Shown piece after piece: positions 23,798 through 31,865 of a stretch of 33,631 nucleotides of DNA. The notes beneath the pieces were generated by a model. It made no database searches. It was not told where the DNA came from and saw nothing but the letters and a program-made list of their open reading frames with translations. The stretch is from Methylophilaceae bacterium (GTDB lineage Bacteria; Pseudomonadota; Gammaproteobacteria; Burkholderiales; Methylophilaceae), in NCBI GenBank assembly GCA_029244935.1, contig JAQWQF010000012.1, forward strand, positions 1 through 33,631, given 5' to 3'. Numbering within the stretch: the first letter of the stretch is position 1; each line of letters starts with the position of its first letter. The translations under genes were made by a program, and so were the position numbers.

Positions 23798-26367
23798 TAC
23801 ATTACCTCCATATCTACCCAGGAATAATCTCCTGAATACGAAAAATCAAATAACAATTTTTTCCATTCATTGACTGAAAAATAAGATTCAGCTGAGATGT
23901 TCCATGAGCGATATTTATCTAAATCTCTTACACTTCTACTTCCAGAAATACTTATATATGAATGTAACTTTTTAACTCTTTCAATTTCTTGTATTGCTTT
24001 TTCTAATAAGTGTTCAGGAACCTCATTTAATGTATTAAGACATATAACTAAATCAAAATTTCGATCCTCGTAAGGAAGTTGATCTACAGAACCAGTACGT
24101 ATAAATCTTTTTACCTTTGGATGAGCGTTTTTAACGGCATATTTTGATATATCAATACCTGATAAAGTAACGCCTGGAACTAATTTTTTCAGCTCATACA
24201 GAAGAAATCCTTTAGCACATCCAATTTCCAGAATCTTAGAATTTTTAGTAATTTTATAATGCTTAATAATATCTCTAGCAACCCCCTTAAAAAATTTTGA
24301 ATCATAGTAATATCCGCCATAACCTTCACTTCTTTTTCCATCAAAATAACTTTTACCAAATCTTTCAAAATTTTTAAGTATGTGTTGATTCAAAAGGTTT
24401 CCTGCTAAAATAGTTCCCGATTCGTCATGTGAATTTAATATCAAATCTTCATCCATATCCTGAATTAAATTAACTTTTTTCGGCGTACGTACACCAACTT
24501 TTTTTTCATGTGGGTATGTCTTTGTTAAATTAATTTCTTTACCAGGCAATTTAATATGTTTACCACTCCTTGTGGTTGATAACGAATTGTACAGCGACCT
24601 ATCAAGATATGGATACATATCATCAAGTGCTAATGGAGAAAATATACCATTTTCATCAGAGCTAAAACCTTGTCTAGGGACAATTTCTTGTTTCTCACTT
24701 ATTAAAACTTCACAAATAGTAGGTATTTTTTCTGAGGTAATTTCTTTTAATTTACTATGTAACCCTGATTGAGAAGTCAGTAACTTATATTTTAAGTTAA
24801 ATGCTTTTGAAATATTTTTTATATTAAGTAAATGTAAGCCAGTATTTGGTGTAGAGCCATAAAAGCGCTTATCTAGAAATTCATTTTGTGTTGATTTAAT
24901 TGAGGTATATCCATTGTTATTAAATACAAAAATAGTAATAGGCATTTTTATATTTGAGATTAATTGTAATTCTTGAACATTAAATGGAAGACTTCCATCA
25001 CCTATAAAACATATGATTTTCTTTTTTTTGTCCGCATAATGTACGCCAATAGATTCAGGTATTCCAGAACCCATTGAACATAAACTAGTTGATAATATAA
25101 CTTTTTGATTTTTTTTAATTCTTAATGACTGGAACGAGGAGTAAACAATTGTTCCTCCACCATCAATCACATAAGAATATGACTTGTCTAACATTTTACT
25201 TAGTACATGTTGAAAATAATATGAATTTATCTTGTCTGTATTTTTTTGGTAGTTTAGAGCTATAAGATTTTGTTCTCGGTATTTACTTGTATATTGGAAC
25301 CACTCTTTATTAGTATTTTGATAGTTAAATTTAGTTTTATCTAAGTAAGTAAAAAGTTTATTAATATCGCAATTTATACTTTTCGTTAAATTTAATGGTG
25401 AATTATCGGTTTCATTCTTATCTATATCTATCATTATAATTCGTGCATTTGGTGCAAAGCTGGTTGGCCTGACTGTTACAATACTGGAGTTTAGATGACT
25501 GCCAATTGCAATAATTAAGTCAGAATTATGCAATCCCAGATTAGCTCCTCTATGCCCAGCTATTCCTGGGCATCCAAGATTTAATTTATCTTCAGAATCA
25601 AAAGTATCAAAATTTGACCATGTCACTACATATGGAATTTTAGTATTTTTAATAAATTTCTTAACTAACGATTCGGCATTAGATAGACGAATTCCATATC
25701 CAGCTACAATTATTGGTTTCTTTGATTCTAAAAGAGACTGTTTTAGGTTTTTAGAAATTTCATTTAATAATCTATTGCTTACGGTTGGATATTTTTCAAT
25801 TTCTTCTTTACTTGGGTAAAATGATATTTGATCCTTTGCCTTAATAAATGACCATCCAATATCAACTGGTATATCCAGCCAAACCGGACCTGGCCTTCCA
25901 TTACTGACAAAATAAATCGCTTTTTGAAGTTCGTACTTAACATCAGTAAGAGAGTAAATAGTTTTTGCATATTTTGTGACTGACTTAACCATTGGCACTA
26001 TATCAATTTCCTGGGTCCCAACCTGCCTTAAATTCCTGCCATTTATTGTTTGATTTGTTCTTGCTTGTCCTGAGATAAAAATACAAGGAATAGAATCAAG
26101 CCATGCAGCTGTAAGTCCTGTCAATGCATTCGTTGCTCCAGGACCAGTTGTAAATATTCCTACCCCGAGTTTATTTTTGTGCCTGCTATATGAATTAACA
26201 GCAAATGATGCAGATTGTTCATGATTAAAATAAACTGCTTCAGTTTTTGGATTTTTCTCAACTGAATCAAATAGGTGAACAGCTGCACCCCCTGTCACAC
26301 CAAAAAATTTTTCACAACCATTCTTTTGCAAAAAATCGATTATAAAATCGGAACATTTAATAGCCAT
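23797..26367 (-). CDS. Fusion: acetolactate-synthase-like ThDP enzyme plus class I methyltransferase
   Basis: An 856-residue fusion. Residues 1-595 are a complete ThDP-dependent enzyme of the acetolactate synthase/YerE group. The PYR domain has catalytic Glu50 in 'FNHEQSASFAVN' and 'TTGPGATNALTGLTAAW'. A central domain spans about 190-345. The PP domain has GDG (456-458) and 'FVFNNNGYTSI' (480-490). A linker of about 70 residues leads to a SAM methyltransferase (about 665-856) with 'ILEIGCAKGFLLYEL' and 'DLVICLNTLNEVPEH'. The tail resembles the free-standing methyltransferase at 31850-32509 (shared FDGxRxxGYGGxxY, GCAKGF and GDYxW). The ThDP part could transfer a two-carbon acetyl unit from pyruvate to a keto-sugar, as in YerE, but this is inference. 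Confidence 0.85.
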   Translation of the reverse strand: MAIKCSDFIIDFLQKNGCEKFFGVTGGAAVHLFDSVEKNPKTEAVYFNHEQSASFAVNSYSRHKNKLGVGIFTTGPGATNALTGLTAAWLDSIPCIFISGQARTNQTINGRNLRQVGTQEIDIVPMVKSVTKYAKTIYSLTDVKYELQKAIYFVSNGRPGPVWLDIPVDIGWSFIKAKDQISFYPSKEEIEKYPTVSNRLLNEISKNLKQSLLESKKPIIVAGYGIRLSNAESLVKKFIKNTKIPYVVTWSNFDTFDSEDKLNLGCPGIAGHRGANLGLHNSDLIIAIGSHLNSSIVTVRPTSFAPNARIIMIDIDKNETDNSPLNLTKSINCDINKLFTYLDKTKFNYQNTNKEWFQYTSKYREQNLIALNYQKNTDKINSYYFQHVLSKMLDKSYSYVIDGGGTIVYSSFQSLRIKKNQKVILSTSLCSMGSGIPESIGVHYADKKKKIICFIGDGSLPFNVQELQLISNIKMPITIFVFNNNGYTSIKSTQNEFLDKRFYGSTPNTGLHLLNIKNISKAFNLKYKLLTSQSGLHSKLKEITSEKIPTICEVLISEKQEIVPRQGFSSDENGIFSPLALDDMYPYLDRSLYNSLSTTRSGKHIKLPGKEINLTKTYPHEKKVGVRTPKKVNLIQDMDEDLILNSHDESGTILAGNLLNQHILKNFERFGKSYFDGKRSEGYGGYYYDSKFFKGVARDIIKHYKITKNSKILEIGCAKGFLLYELKKLVPGVTLSGIDISKYAVKNAHPKVKRFIRTGSVDQLPYEDRNFDLVICLNTLNEVPEHLLEKAIQEIERVKKLHSYISISGSRSVRDLDKYRSWNISAESYFSVNEWKKLLFDFSYSGDYSWVDMEVM

Positions 26368-26369
26368 AA

Positions 26370-27161
26370 TTAATTGTCATCAACTTTTTGAAAGTAATGG
26401 CGAGCTTGACCACCTTCAACTGGAATAACAGAACCTATACAAAATGATGCTTTTTCAGAACAAAGTAAAACTACAATAGGACTTATCTCATCTGGCTGCC
26501 CAAACCTTCCTAAAACCGTCCTTTCATCGAGATATTTTTTTGCATGCTCTGAATTAGCGTTGCTTGATGTCCAGTGACCGTCCTCAGTTATTACAACACC
26601 AGGTAATACTGCACTCATAACAATCCCTGTTTTCTCAAGCGCTAAAACTCTAGCCATTGACCTTGAATAGGCAGTGTAAGCTGCTTTTAGAGAAGAATAA
26701 GGAACAGGCCCGCTATTTTCCATCGACGCCCCTGCTGTAATATTAACTATTCTCCCCCATTTATTTTTCTTCATAACAGGAATAACTTTATTATTTATTT
26801 CTATTGCCACCCCCATAATTAATTTAAATAAATCATACCAATCATCTAAAGGACATAATGGATCTAGAATACCTAATGTAGCACCAACGTTGTTTACAAC
26901 AATGTCTATCGATCCAAATTGATTCATAACTAAATCAACTAGCTCTGTTGGTGAGTTATCTTTAGTCAATTCACATTTAAAACCTACGCACTTGTTATTG
27001 ATCTTCTTTAGATCAGCTAAAGCATCATTAAGTTTTTCATCACTCCGGCTAGTGATAATTACTGTTGCACCTTCTAATGCAAGATCAGTTGCAATAGCTT
27101 TGCCAATTCCAGATGCACCTCCAGTTACTAAAGCAATTTTATTTTTAATTCCTAAATCCAT
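26370..27161 (-). CDS. Short-chain dehydrogenase/reductase (classical SDR)
   Basis: A 263-residue FabG-type oxidoreductase. The cofactor loop is TGGASGIG (13-20). 'VNNVGA' follows at about 89-94. The catalytic Ser146-Tyr155-Lys159 set lies in 'NITAGASMENSGPVPYSSLK'. 'PGVVITEDGHW' and 'CSEKASFCIGSVIPVEGG' close the domain. The length is standard. Arg39 and surrounding residues after beta-2 ('TSRSDEK') favour NADPH, tentatively. It sits 2 nt from genes on both sides, between the HpcH aldolase and the ThDP fusion, which suggests reduction or oxidation of a keto or hydroxy intermediate passed between them. Substrate unknown. Confidence 0.87.
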   Translation of the reverse strand: MDLGIKNKIALVTGGASGIGKAIATDLALEGATVIITSRSDEKLNDALADLKKINNKCVGFKCELTKDNSPTELVDLVMNQFGSIDIVVNNVGATLGILDPLCPLDDWYDLFKLIMGVAIEINNKVIPVMKKNKWGRIVNITAGASMENSGPVPYSSLKAAYTAYSRSMARVLALEKTGIVMSAVLPGVVITEDGHWTSSNANSEHAKKYLDERTVLGRFGQPDEISPIVVLLCSEKASFCIGSVIPVEGGQARHYFQKVDDN

Positions 27162-27163
27162 TT

Positions 27164-27937
27164 TTATTTACCTTTTACTTTATTGAAGTGTGATGTGATG
27201 TCTGAGAAGGATTTTAATATCACTGAGCAGTCTGCATCATAAGTAATGTATGTAGCACCATTATCTATTAAGAATTCTAGGTCCCTTTTGTTTGTAGCAA
27301 TCGAGCCTAAAATAAAACCTGAACCCAATATTTTATCTGCGATCAGTTTAAATGCTTTGATAAATTTAGGACTTTTAAAATTACCAGGGATACCAATTGA
27401 AATTGATAAATCATACATCCCAATAAAAAATATATCAGACCTTTTATTCTCTAATATTTTATCTATATTTTCTAGAACATTTACTCCTTCAAGTTGGGGA
27501 ATAATTAATAAATCGTTATTATAGCTGGCAATAAAATTATCCATATCAGCAGAAAAATATTTTGCAGATGACGTAAAAGGTGAGAGTCCTTTTTTTCCTT
27601 CTGGAGGGTATAGGGAGTATTCCTGAATCCTATCGATATCACTAAGAGAATATACGTTAGGAATTTGAATTCCATCAATATTAATTTCTGTTGCTTTTTG
27701 AATCTCTGATTTATTGATAGATGAGACTCTAAGAATTGCTGAAGTATTATTTTTATGTGCAACCATAGTCATAAGTTGAGCTTTTTCTAAAGATATTGGG
27801 GAATGTTCATTATCAATCACAATGAAATCAATATCAGAGCTTGAAATAATATCAATCATTTCGACGGAAGGCACAGTAATCCAGGTACCTATACAAGATT
27901 GTGTTTTATTTAGTTTTTGTTTTAGTTGTTTTTTCAT
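27164..27937 (-). CDS. HpcH/HpaI-type 2-oxoacid aldolase
   Basis: A 257-residue class II aldolase of the HpcH/HpaI family. These enzymes join or split pyruvate (or a related 2-oxoacid) and an aldehyde to give 4-hydroxy-2-oxoacids. His45 in 'IDNEHSPISL' and Arg70 in 'AILRV' match the HpcH catalytic His and Arg. The metal ligands are the Glu in 'PQLEGV' and the Asp in 'FIGMYDLSISIG'. The start ATG lies inside the end of the DmpG-like gene, giving a 32-nt overlap in another frame, so expression is likely coupled. The aldehyde partner is unknown. Two aldolases in one operon imply both making and breaking, or sequential extension, of a carbon chain. Confidence 0.85.
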   Translation of the reverse strand: MKKQLKQKLNKTQSCIGTWITVPSVEMIDIISSSDIDFIVIDNEHSPISLEKAQLMTMVAHKNNTSAILRVSSINKSEIQKATEINIDGIQIPNVYSLSDIDRIQEYSLYPPEGKKGLSPFTSSAKYFSADMDNFIASYNNDLLIIPQLEGVNVLENIDKILENKRSDIFFIGMYDLSISIGIPGNFKSPKFIKAFKLIADKILGSGFILGSIATNKRDLEFLIDNGATYITYDADCSVILKSFSDITSHFNKVKGK

Positions 27938-28934
27938 TATTTTTTATCCAGTTAGCAGCTTCTACAATTTTATCTTCTTGTCCACCAATAACTTTTTGTT
28001 TTCCTAAGTAAGCATATATCTTTCTTGAGTCAACATCGTATACCTTTGCAACTTTTTCGATATGTTTATTAAACCCAGAAAAAATTCCTGTAAGACCACT
28101 AATTACCGCACTTGAAGTTATTGTGGGCGATTGTTCGATAAATTTATTCATTGCAAGTTCTGATGCATCAAGTGCAGAATATAAATCAATGCCTGTTTGG
28201 TATTTCATTCTTTGTAAAACAGCAACAAGAACTTCTAGTTGAGCATTACCTGATCCAGCACCAAAACCCTTGATAGAGGAATCAACAACTGTAGCTCCAT
28301 TTTCAATTGCAGTTATTGAATTGGCAATTGCTAAGCCTAAATTATTATGAGCATGGAAACCAACATTAATTGATAAATTTTTGACTAGGTATGAAATTCT
28401 GCTCTTCACATCTTCGGTAATATAATTGCCAGCAGAGTCAAAAATACTAACCCCAGACGCACCATATTCTTGGAATATTTTTGCTTGCTTGAGTAATTCT
28501 TTTTTATCAACCATGTGACTCATCATTAGAGCACCATAAACTGTAACGCCATTCTTTTTTGAAAACTCTATAAAATTTTTGGAGATATTTGCTTCGGTAC
28601 AATGCGTTCCGACACGAACGATATCTACTCCAATATCTATTGCTTTAGTTAAATCATCTTTTATGGTTGCAAAGCCTGGCATGACATGAACAGCCAACTT
28701 TGTCTTTTTTAAAATCTTTCTGGCAATCGTAAGCATTTTTTTATCAGTACACTTAGAAAAACCAACTTGAAGAGAGCTTGCACCTAGACCATTCCCATGC
28801 CCAACCTCAACGACAGGGATACCTGCTTTTTCAGCTATTTTGCAGTATTTTTCAATGGAGTCAGCGCCTAGTTGATGACTTATGGCATGGTTGCCGTCTC
28901 TTAGGGTAGTGTCATGTATGATTATTTTTTTCAT
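27906..28934 (-). CDS. DmpG/MhpE-like 4-hydroxy-2-oxovalerate aldolase
   Basis: A 342-residue aldolase with the DRE-TIM barrel. The N-terminal 'HDTTLRDGNHAISHQ' holds Arg12, Asp13 and His16, equivalent to the DmpG/BphI catalytic Arg, metal Asp and base His. The metal-binding pair His194/His196 lies in 'VGFHAHNNLGLAIANS'. 'VIGGQEDKIVEAA' near the C-terminus is a DmpG signature, followed by the communication-domain region that docks the dehydrogenase. The tyrosine that contributes to stereocontrol in BphI is Phe285 here ('GIFSGF'). In aromatic degradation this enzyme splits 4-hydroxy-2-oxovalerate to pyruvate and acetaldehyde, channelling the latter to DmpF. It overlaps the DmpF-like gene by 4 nt, consistent with a complex. 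Confidence 0.9.
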   Translation of the reverse strand: MKKIIIHDTTLRDGNHAISHQLGADSIEKYCKIAEKAGIPVVEVGHGNGLGASSLQVGFSKCTDKKMLTIARKILKKTKLAVHVMPGFATIKDDLTKAIDIGVDIVRVGTHCTEANISKNFIEFSKKNGVTVYGALMMSHMVDKKELLKQAKIFQEYGASGVSIFDSAGNYITEDVKSRISYLVKNLSINVGFHAHNNLGLAIANSITAIENGATVVDSSIKGFGAGSGNAQLEVLVAVLQRMKYQTGIDLYSALDASELAMNKFIEQSPTITSSAVISGLTGIFSGFNKHIEKVAKVYDVDSRKIYAYLGKQKVIGGQEDKIVEAANWIKNNEKTTKTKTK

Positions 28935-29809
28935 ATTTTATTATGTGCAATATGCTCCGCTACCTTAATTGCTGCAGCATTGATAATATCAAGATTACCA
29001 GAGAATTTGGGCAAATAATCTCCATTGCCGATAACTTTTATCATTATAACTAATCTTTTTTCAATAATTTTAGGGTCTAAAGCTAAGTCATATCCGGTTA
29101 TATATTCTTTTACCCGGTTGATAGTTGTATGTAAATTTTTTGTAAGAGAGCTTAAGTTAATATTATTGTCTTTTAATAAAAAAGATAATGTAGTTTGCAT
29201 GTATATAGGAGGTTCAGCAGGGTTCAGTATTAAGATGACTTTATTTGCTTTATTTCCCGAAAATTCTTTGATTGCTGATGCTGTATTTGTAACATATTCA
29301 TCAATATTAATTCTAGTTGCTGGACCTGCACTGATTGATGCAATAGATGAAACTAGTTCAATATACTGGACACGATTACCAAGTATTTTTTTTACTGTAT
29401 GAATTAATGGTATAGATGATTGCCCGCCACAACTTACCATATTGATATTTTTATTAACTAAAGCATCATCTAAATTTATGGTTGGAATTATTGGACAACC
29501 AATCTTTGAGGGGGTCATATCAATTACATTAATATTAGTTTTTTTTAAAATTTCCCAATGAGTTAAATGATCTTTTGCAGAGGTAGCATCAAAGACAAGA
29601 TCAATATTTTCCTTTTTATTTATAATTGCATCTATTCCTTTATTAGATACATTGAAACCCTTTTTTCTTGCAAATACCAAACCCTCAGACTTAAGGTTTC
29701 TCCCAGCTACTAATTCACAGGATAGAACTTTAGATTTTCTTATCTTACATAGAAGATCAATCCCTATCTTCCCTGATCCTAATATTGCTACATTTAACAT
29801 TCTAGTCAT
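28931..29809 (-). CDS. DmpF/MhpF-like acylating acetaldehyde dehydrogenase
   Basis: A 292-residue enzyme that converts an aldehyde to its acyl-CoA with NAD and CoA. The nucleotide loop is GSGKIG (11-16). The active-site Cys is Cys127 in 'NMVSCGGQSSIPLIH'. 'SSIASISAGPATRINIDEYV' and 'GNGDYLPKFSGNLDIINAAA' are typical of DmpF/BphJ. The usual length is 300-316, so it is slightly short. It overlaps the E1 beta stop by 1 nt and the aldolase start by 4 nt. In known systems DmpF and DmpG form a channelling heterotetramer. No aromatic-ring degradation genes accompany the pair here, so it probably works in biosynthesis or on a non-standard aldehyde. Confidence 0.9.
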   Translation of the reverse strand: MTRMLNVAILGSGKIGIDLLCKIRKSKVLSCELVAGRNLKSEGLVFARKKGFNVSNKGIDAIINKKENIDLVFDATSAKDHLTHWEILKKTNINVIDMTPSKIGCPIIPTINLDDALVNKNINMVSCGGQSSIPLIHTVKKILGNRVQYIELVSSIASISAGPATRINIDEYVTNTASAIKEFSGNKANKVILILNPAEPPIYMQTTLSFLLKDNNINLSSLTKNLHTTINRVKEYITGYDLALDPKIIEKRLVIMIKVIGNGDYLPKFSGNLDIINAAAIKVAEHIAHNKI

Positions 29810-30864
29810 TAGAATGGTCCTTCAAACCATTCACCGGGAATATCATGGGGCATGGGCTCTATTAAATCTTTTCTTACTTGGCTAGTATCTCTTTCCATCA
29901 TGTTCATTATTTTTTCTACAATATCAGCTGCTCTAATATAAAATCCTTTAGTGAGGGAATAGCTAGTTGGCTCTGGGACATCCGGCATCGCTAATCTTGC
30001 AGGAGCTGATTTAAGCATCTTAAATTTTTCCATAGATACCCGAGCAATAATTTCACCTGCGACTGAACCAGTAGAGAATCCAGAGTCGAGCGTTAATAAT
30101 CGACCAGTTTTTGATACTGAATCCATTACAGCTTCCCAATCTAGAGGTTTAATAGTTCTCAAATCAATTACTTCACAGGAAATTCCTTGCTTCTCTAAGT
30201 AATTTGAAGCATGTATAGCTTCTATAGACATATATGACATCGTAACTATAGTTATATCTTTTCCTGATTTAACAATTTTTGCCTTGCCTAGTGGTACCCT
30301 AATATCACCATCTGGTACCTCTCCAATACTATTATGTAACCAGCGATGCTCCAAAAATATTACTGGATTAGGATCAAAAATAGAAGCCAATAGCATCCCT
30401 TTTGCATCTTCGGGAGTTGTTGGCATAACAACCTTCAGCCCAGGAATATGAGAAAACCATGCCTGGAGGTTCTGCGAATGTGTAGGCCCTTGGCCCCAAC
30501 CTCGGCCAATAATTAACCGAATTGTAATGGGCACACAATTTTGACTGCCAAACATGTAATGCCATTTAGCGGCACCATTAACCAGTTGGTCCATTGCTAA
30601 GAGGAAAAAATCAATACGTTGGTGTGTCATAACTGATTTTATGCCATTGAGTGCAGCCCCAATTGCCACGCCTGTCATAGCATTCTCTGAAGTTGGCATA
30701 TCGAAAACACGTTCTGGACCAAATTGCTTCTCTAGGTTTATAGTTGTACCAAATACAGCTTTAGGATCTGTTACTCCTAAACCATAACAAATTACAGAAG
30801 AGTCTAGTTGCATGGCTTCATGTAAAGCTTTATTTATAGCCTCAACATAAGTCATTTGACTCAT
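29809..30864 (-). CDS. 2-oxoacid dehydrogenase E1 component, beta subunit
   Basis: A 351-residue transketolase-type beta subunit (PDH/acetoin dehydrogenase E1 beta-like). Catalytic Glu60 in 'DMPTSENAMTGVAIGAAL' binds the ThDP aminopyrimidine. 'GRGWGQGPTHSQNLQAWF' (about 120-137) contains the conserved His129, and 'GLKVVMPTTPEDAKGML' is the usual PYR-domain stretch. The C-terminal transketolase_C domain is present ('TVAG'-like 'DSGFSTGSVAGEIIARV'). The start ATG overlaps the E1 alpha stop (ATGA). GGAG precedes it. It forms a heterotetramer with the alpha subunit in the family. No E2 (dihydrolipoyl acyltransferase) or E3 gene is present, so it may use a different acyl acceptor. Confidence 0.92.
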   Translation of the reverse strand: MSQMTYVEAINKALHEAMQLDSSVICYGLGVTDPKAVFGTTINLEKQFGPERVFDMPTSENAMTGVAIGAALNGIKSVMTHQRIDFFLLAMDQLVNGAAKWHYMFGSQNCVPITIRLIIGRGWGQGPTHSQNLQAWFSHIPGLKVVMPTTPEDAKGMLLASIFDPNPVIFLEHRWLHNSIGEVPDGDIRVPLGKAKIVKSGKDITIVTMSYMSIEAIHASNYLEKQGISCEVIDLRTIKPLDWEAVMDSVSKTGRLLTLDSGFSTGSVAGEIIARVSMEKFKMLKSAPARLAMPDVPEPTSYSLTKGFYIRAADIVEKIMNMMERDTSQVRKDLIEPMPHDIPGEWFEGPF

Positions 30865-31865
30865 TTTGACGTCTCCTCTGTTGCATAAACTCCCTCGTAA
30901 GCTTCTGATTGATCAGGAAATGGTGATTTTTCTGCAAATTCAAATGCCGCGGCTACCTCTGAGTTAATCTGCTCCTTGATTGAGAAGAGTTTTGTAGTTG
31001 TGTCGGATCCATTTTTAGTTAGGCTACTTTCCAATAGCTTTAAGGGATCTTTCGCTTGCCATTCTAAAAATTCATCTTGGCTTCGGTAACCTATATCATT
31101 ATCAAAATTGTGCCCACAATGTTCTCGCCAGCGATAAGTAGAAAATTCAAGGAAATGAGGCCCATTACCAGATCGAACATTACTCACAGCTTTTTTCATT
31201 AATTGTTGATTGGCTAAAATATCGTTATCATCACCAAAACTCATATCGATTCCCATAGCTCCAACCATTTTTGCAATACTTCTACCTTTTGGTTGCCTGA
31301 CCGAAAGATCGCTATAAACCGAATATAAATTATTTTCACAAATAAAAAGAACAGGTAACTTTTTCACAGCTGCAAAATTAACAGACTCATAAAAGACACC
31401 TTCTTCAATAGCACCATCACCTAAAAATATACAGCTAACTTGATCAGTACCTTTTATTTTTGAAGAGAGCCCTAAGCCTACCCCTACAGGTATGCTATTG
31501 CCAACAATTGCTGAGGTACCCATAAAATTTACATTACGATCTATTAAGTGCATAGAGCCTCCCTTACCTCTTGAGCACCCAGTAGATTTACCATAAATTT
31601 CAGCAATCATAGCATTCAGATCTCCTCCCTTAGCTAAATAATGTGCGTGACCTCGGTGAGTGCTTACAGTAAAATCACCCTTAGTAATTGTTAACGCAAA
31701 CACTGAAGGAATAGCTTCTTGACCGGTCGATAAATGAACCGGGCAACGCATTTTTCCTTCAGAGTATCGACGAGAAATTTCTTCTTCAACCTTTCGTATC
31801 CTATACATATGATAGAAGAGGTCTAGAGAATTTTTATTAGAGCTATTATTTACGGGGTGAACCAA
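30861..31865 (-). CDS. 2-oxoacid dehydrogenase E1 component, alpha subunit
   Basis: A 334-residue ThDP-binding alpha subunit. 'MYRIRKVEEEISRRYSEGKMRCPVHLSTGQEA' (about 20-51) is the conserved N-terminal region with His44. 'THRGHAHYLAKGGD' and 'GKGGSMHL' are also standard. The ThDP motif is GDGA (149-152) with Asn178/179 in 'ICENNLYSV'. The start is TTG (complement 31863-31865), with GGAG at 31873-31876 and a 7-nt spacer. It overlaps the methyltransferase stop by 16 nt. The first in-frame ATG (residue 20) would cut conserved sequence. It pairs with the beta subunit downstream. Acetoin dehydrogenase and branched-chain oxoacid dehydrogenase E1 enzymes are the closest concepts, but the substrate is unknown. 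Confidence 0.92.
   Translation of the reverse strand: MVHPVNNSSNKNSLDLFYHMYRIRKVEEEISRRYSEGKMRCPVHLSTGQEAIPSVFALTITKGDFTVSTHRGHAHYLAKGGDLNAMIAEIYGKSTGCSRGKGGSMHLIDRNVNFMGTSAIVGNSIPVGVGLGLSSKIKGTDQVSCIFLGDGAIEEGVFYESVNFAAVKKLPVLFICENNLYSVYSDLSVRQPKGRSIAKMVGAMGIDMSFGDDNDILANQQLMKKAVSNVRSGNGPHFLEFSTYRWREHCGHNFDNDIGYRSQDEFLEWQAKDPLKLLESSLTKNGSDTTTKLFSIKEQINSEVAAAFEFAEKSPFPDQSEAYEGVYATEETSK

Noticed and set aside
23797-26367. ThDP-methyltransferase fusion as a frameshift artefact of two genes
   Set aside because: The frame is continuous with a coherent linker, and no internal ribosome binding site plus start was found ahead of the methyltransferase domain. An assembly error cannot be excluded without reads.
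27906-29809. DmpF-DmpG pair as part of an aromatic meta-cleavage pathway
   Set aside because: No ring-cleavage dioxygenase, hydratase or decarboxylase gene is present, and the pair is embedded in a sugar-modifying operon with very tight spacing.
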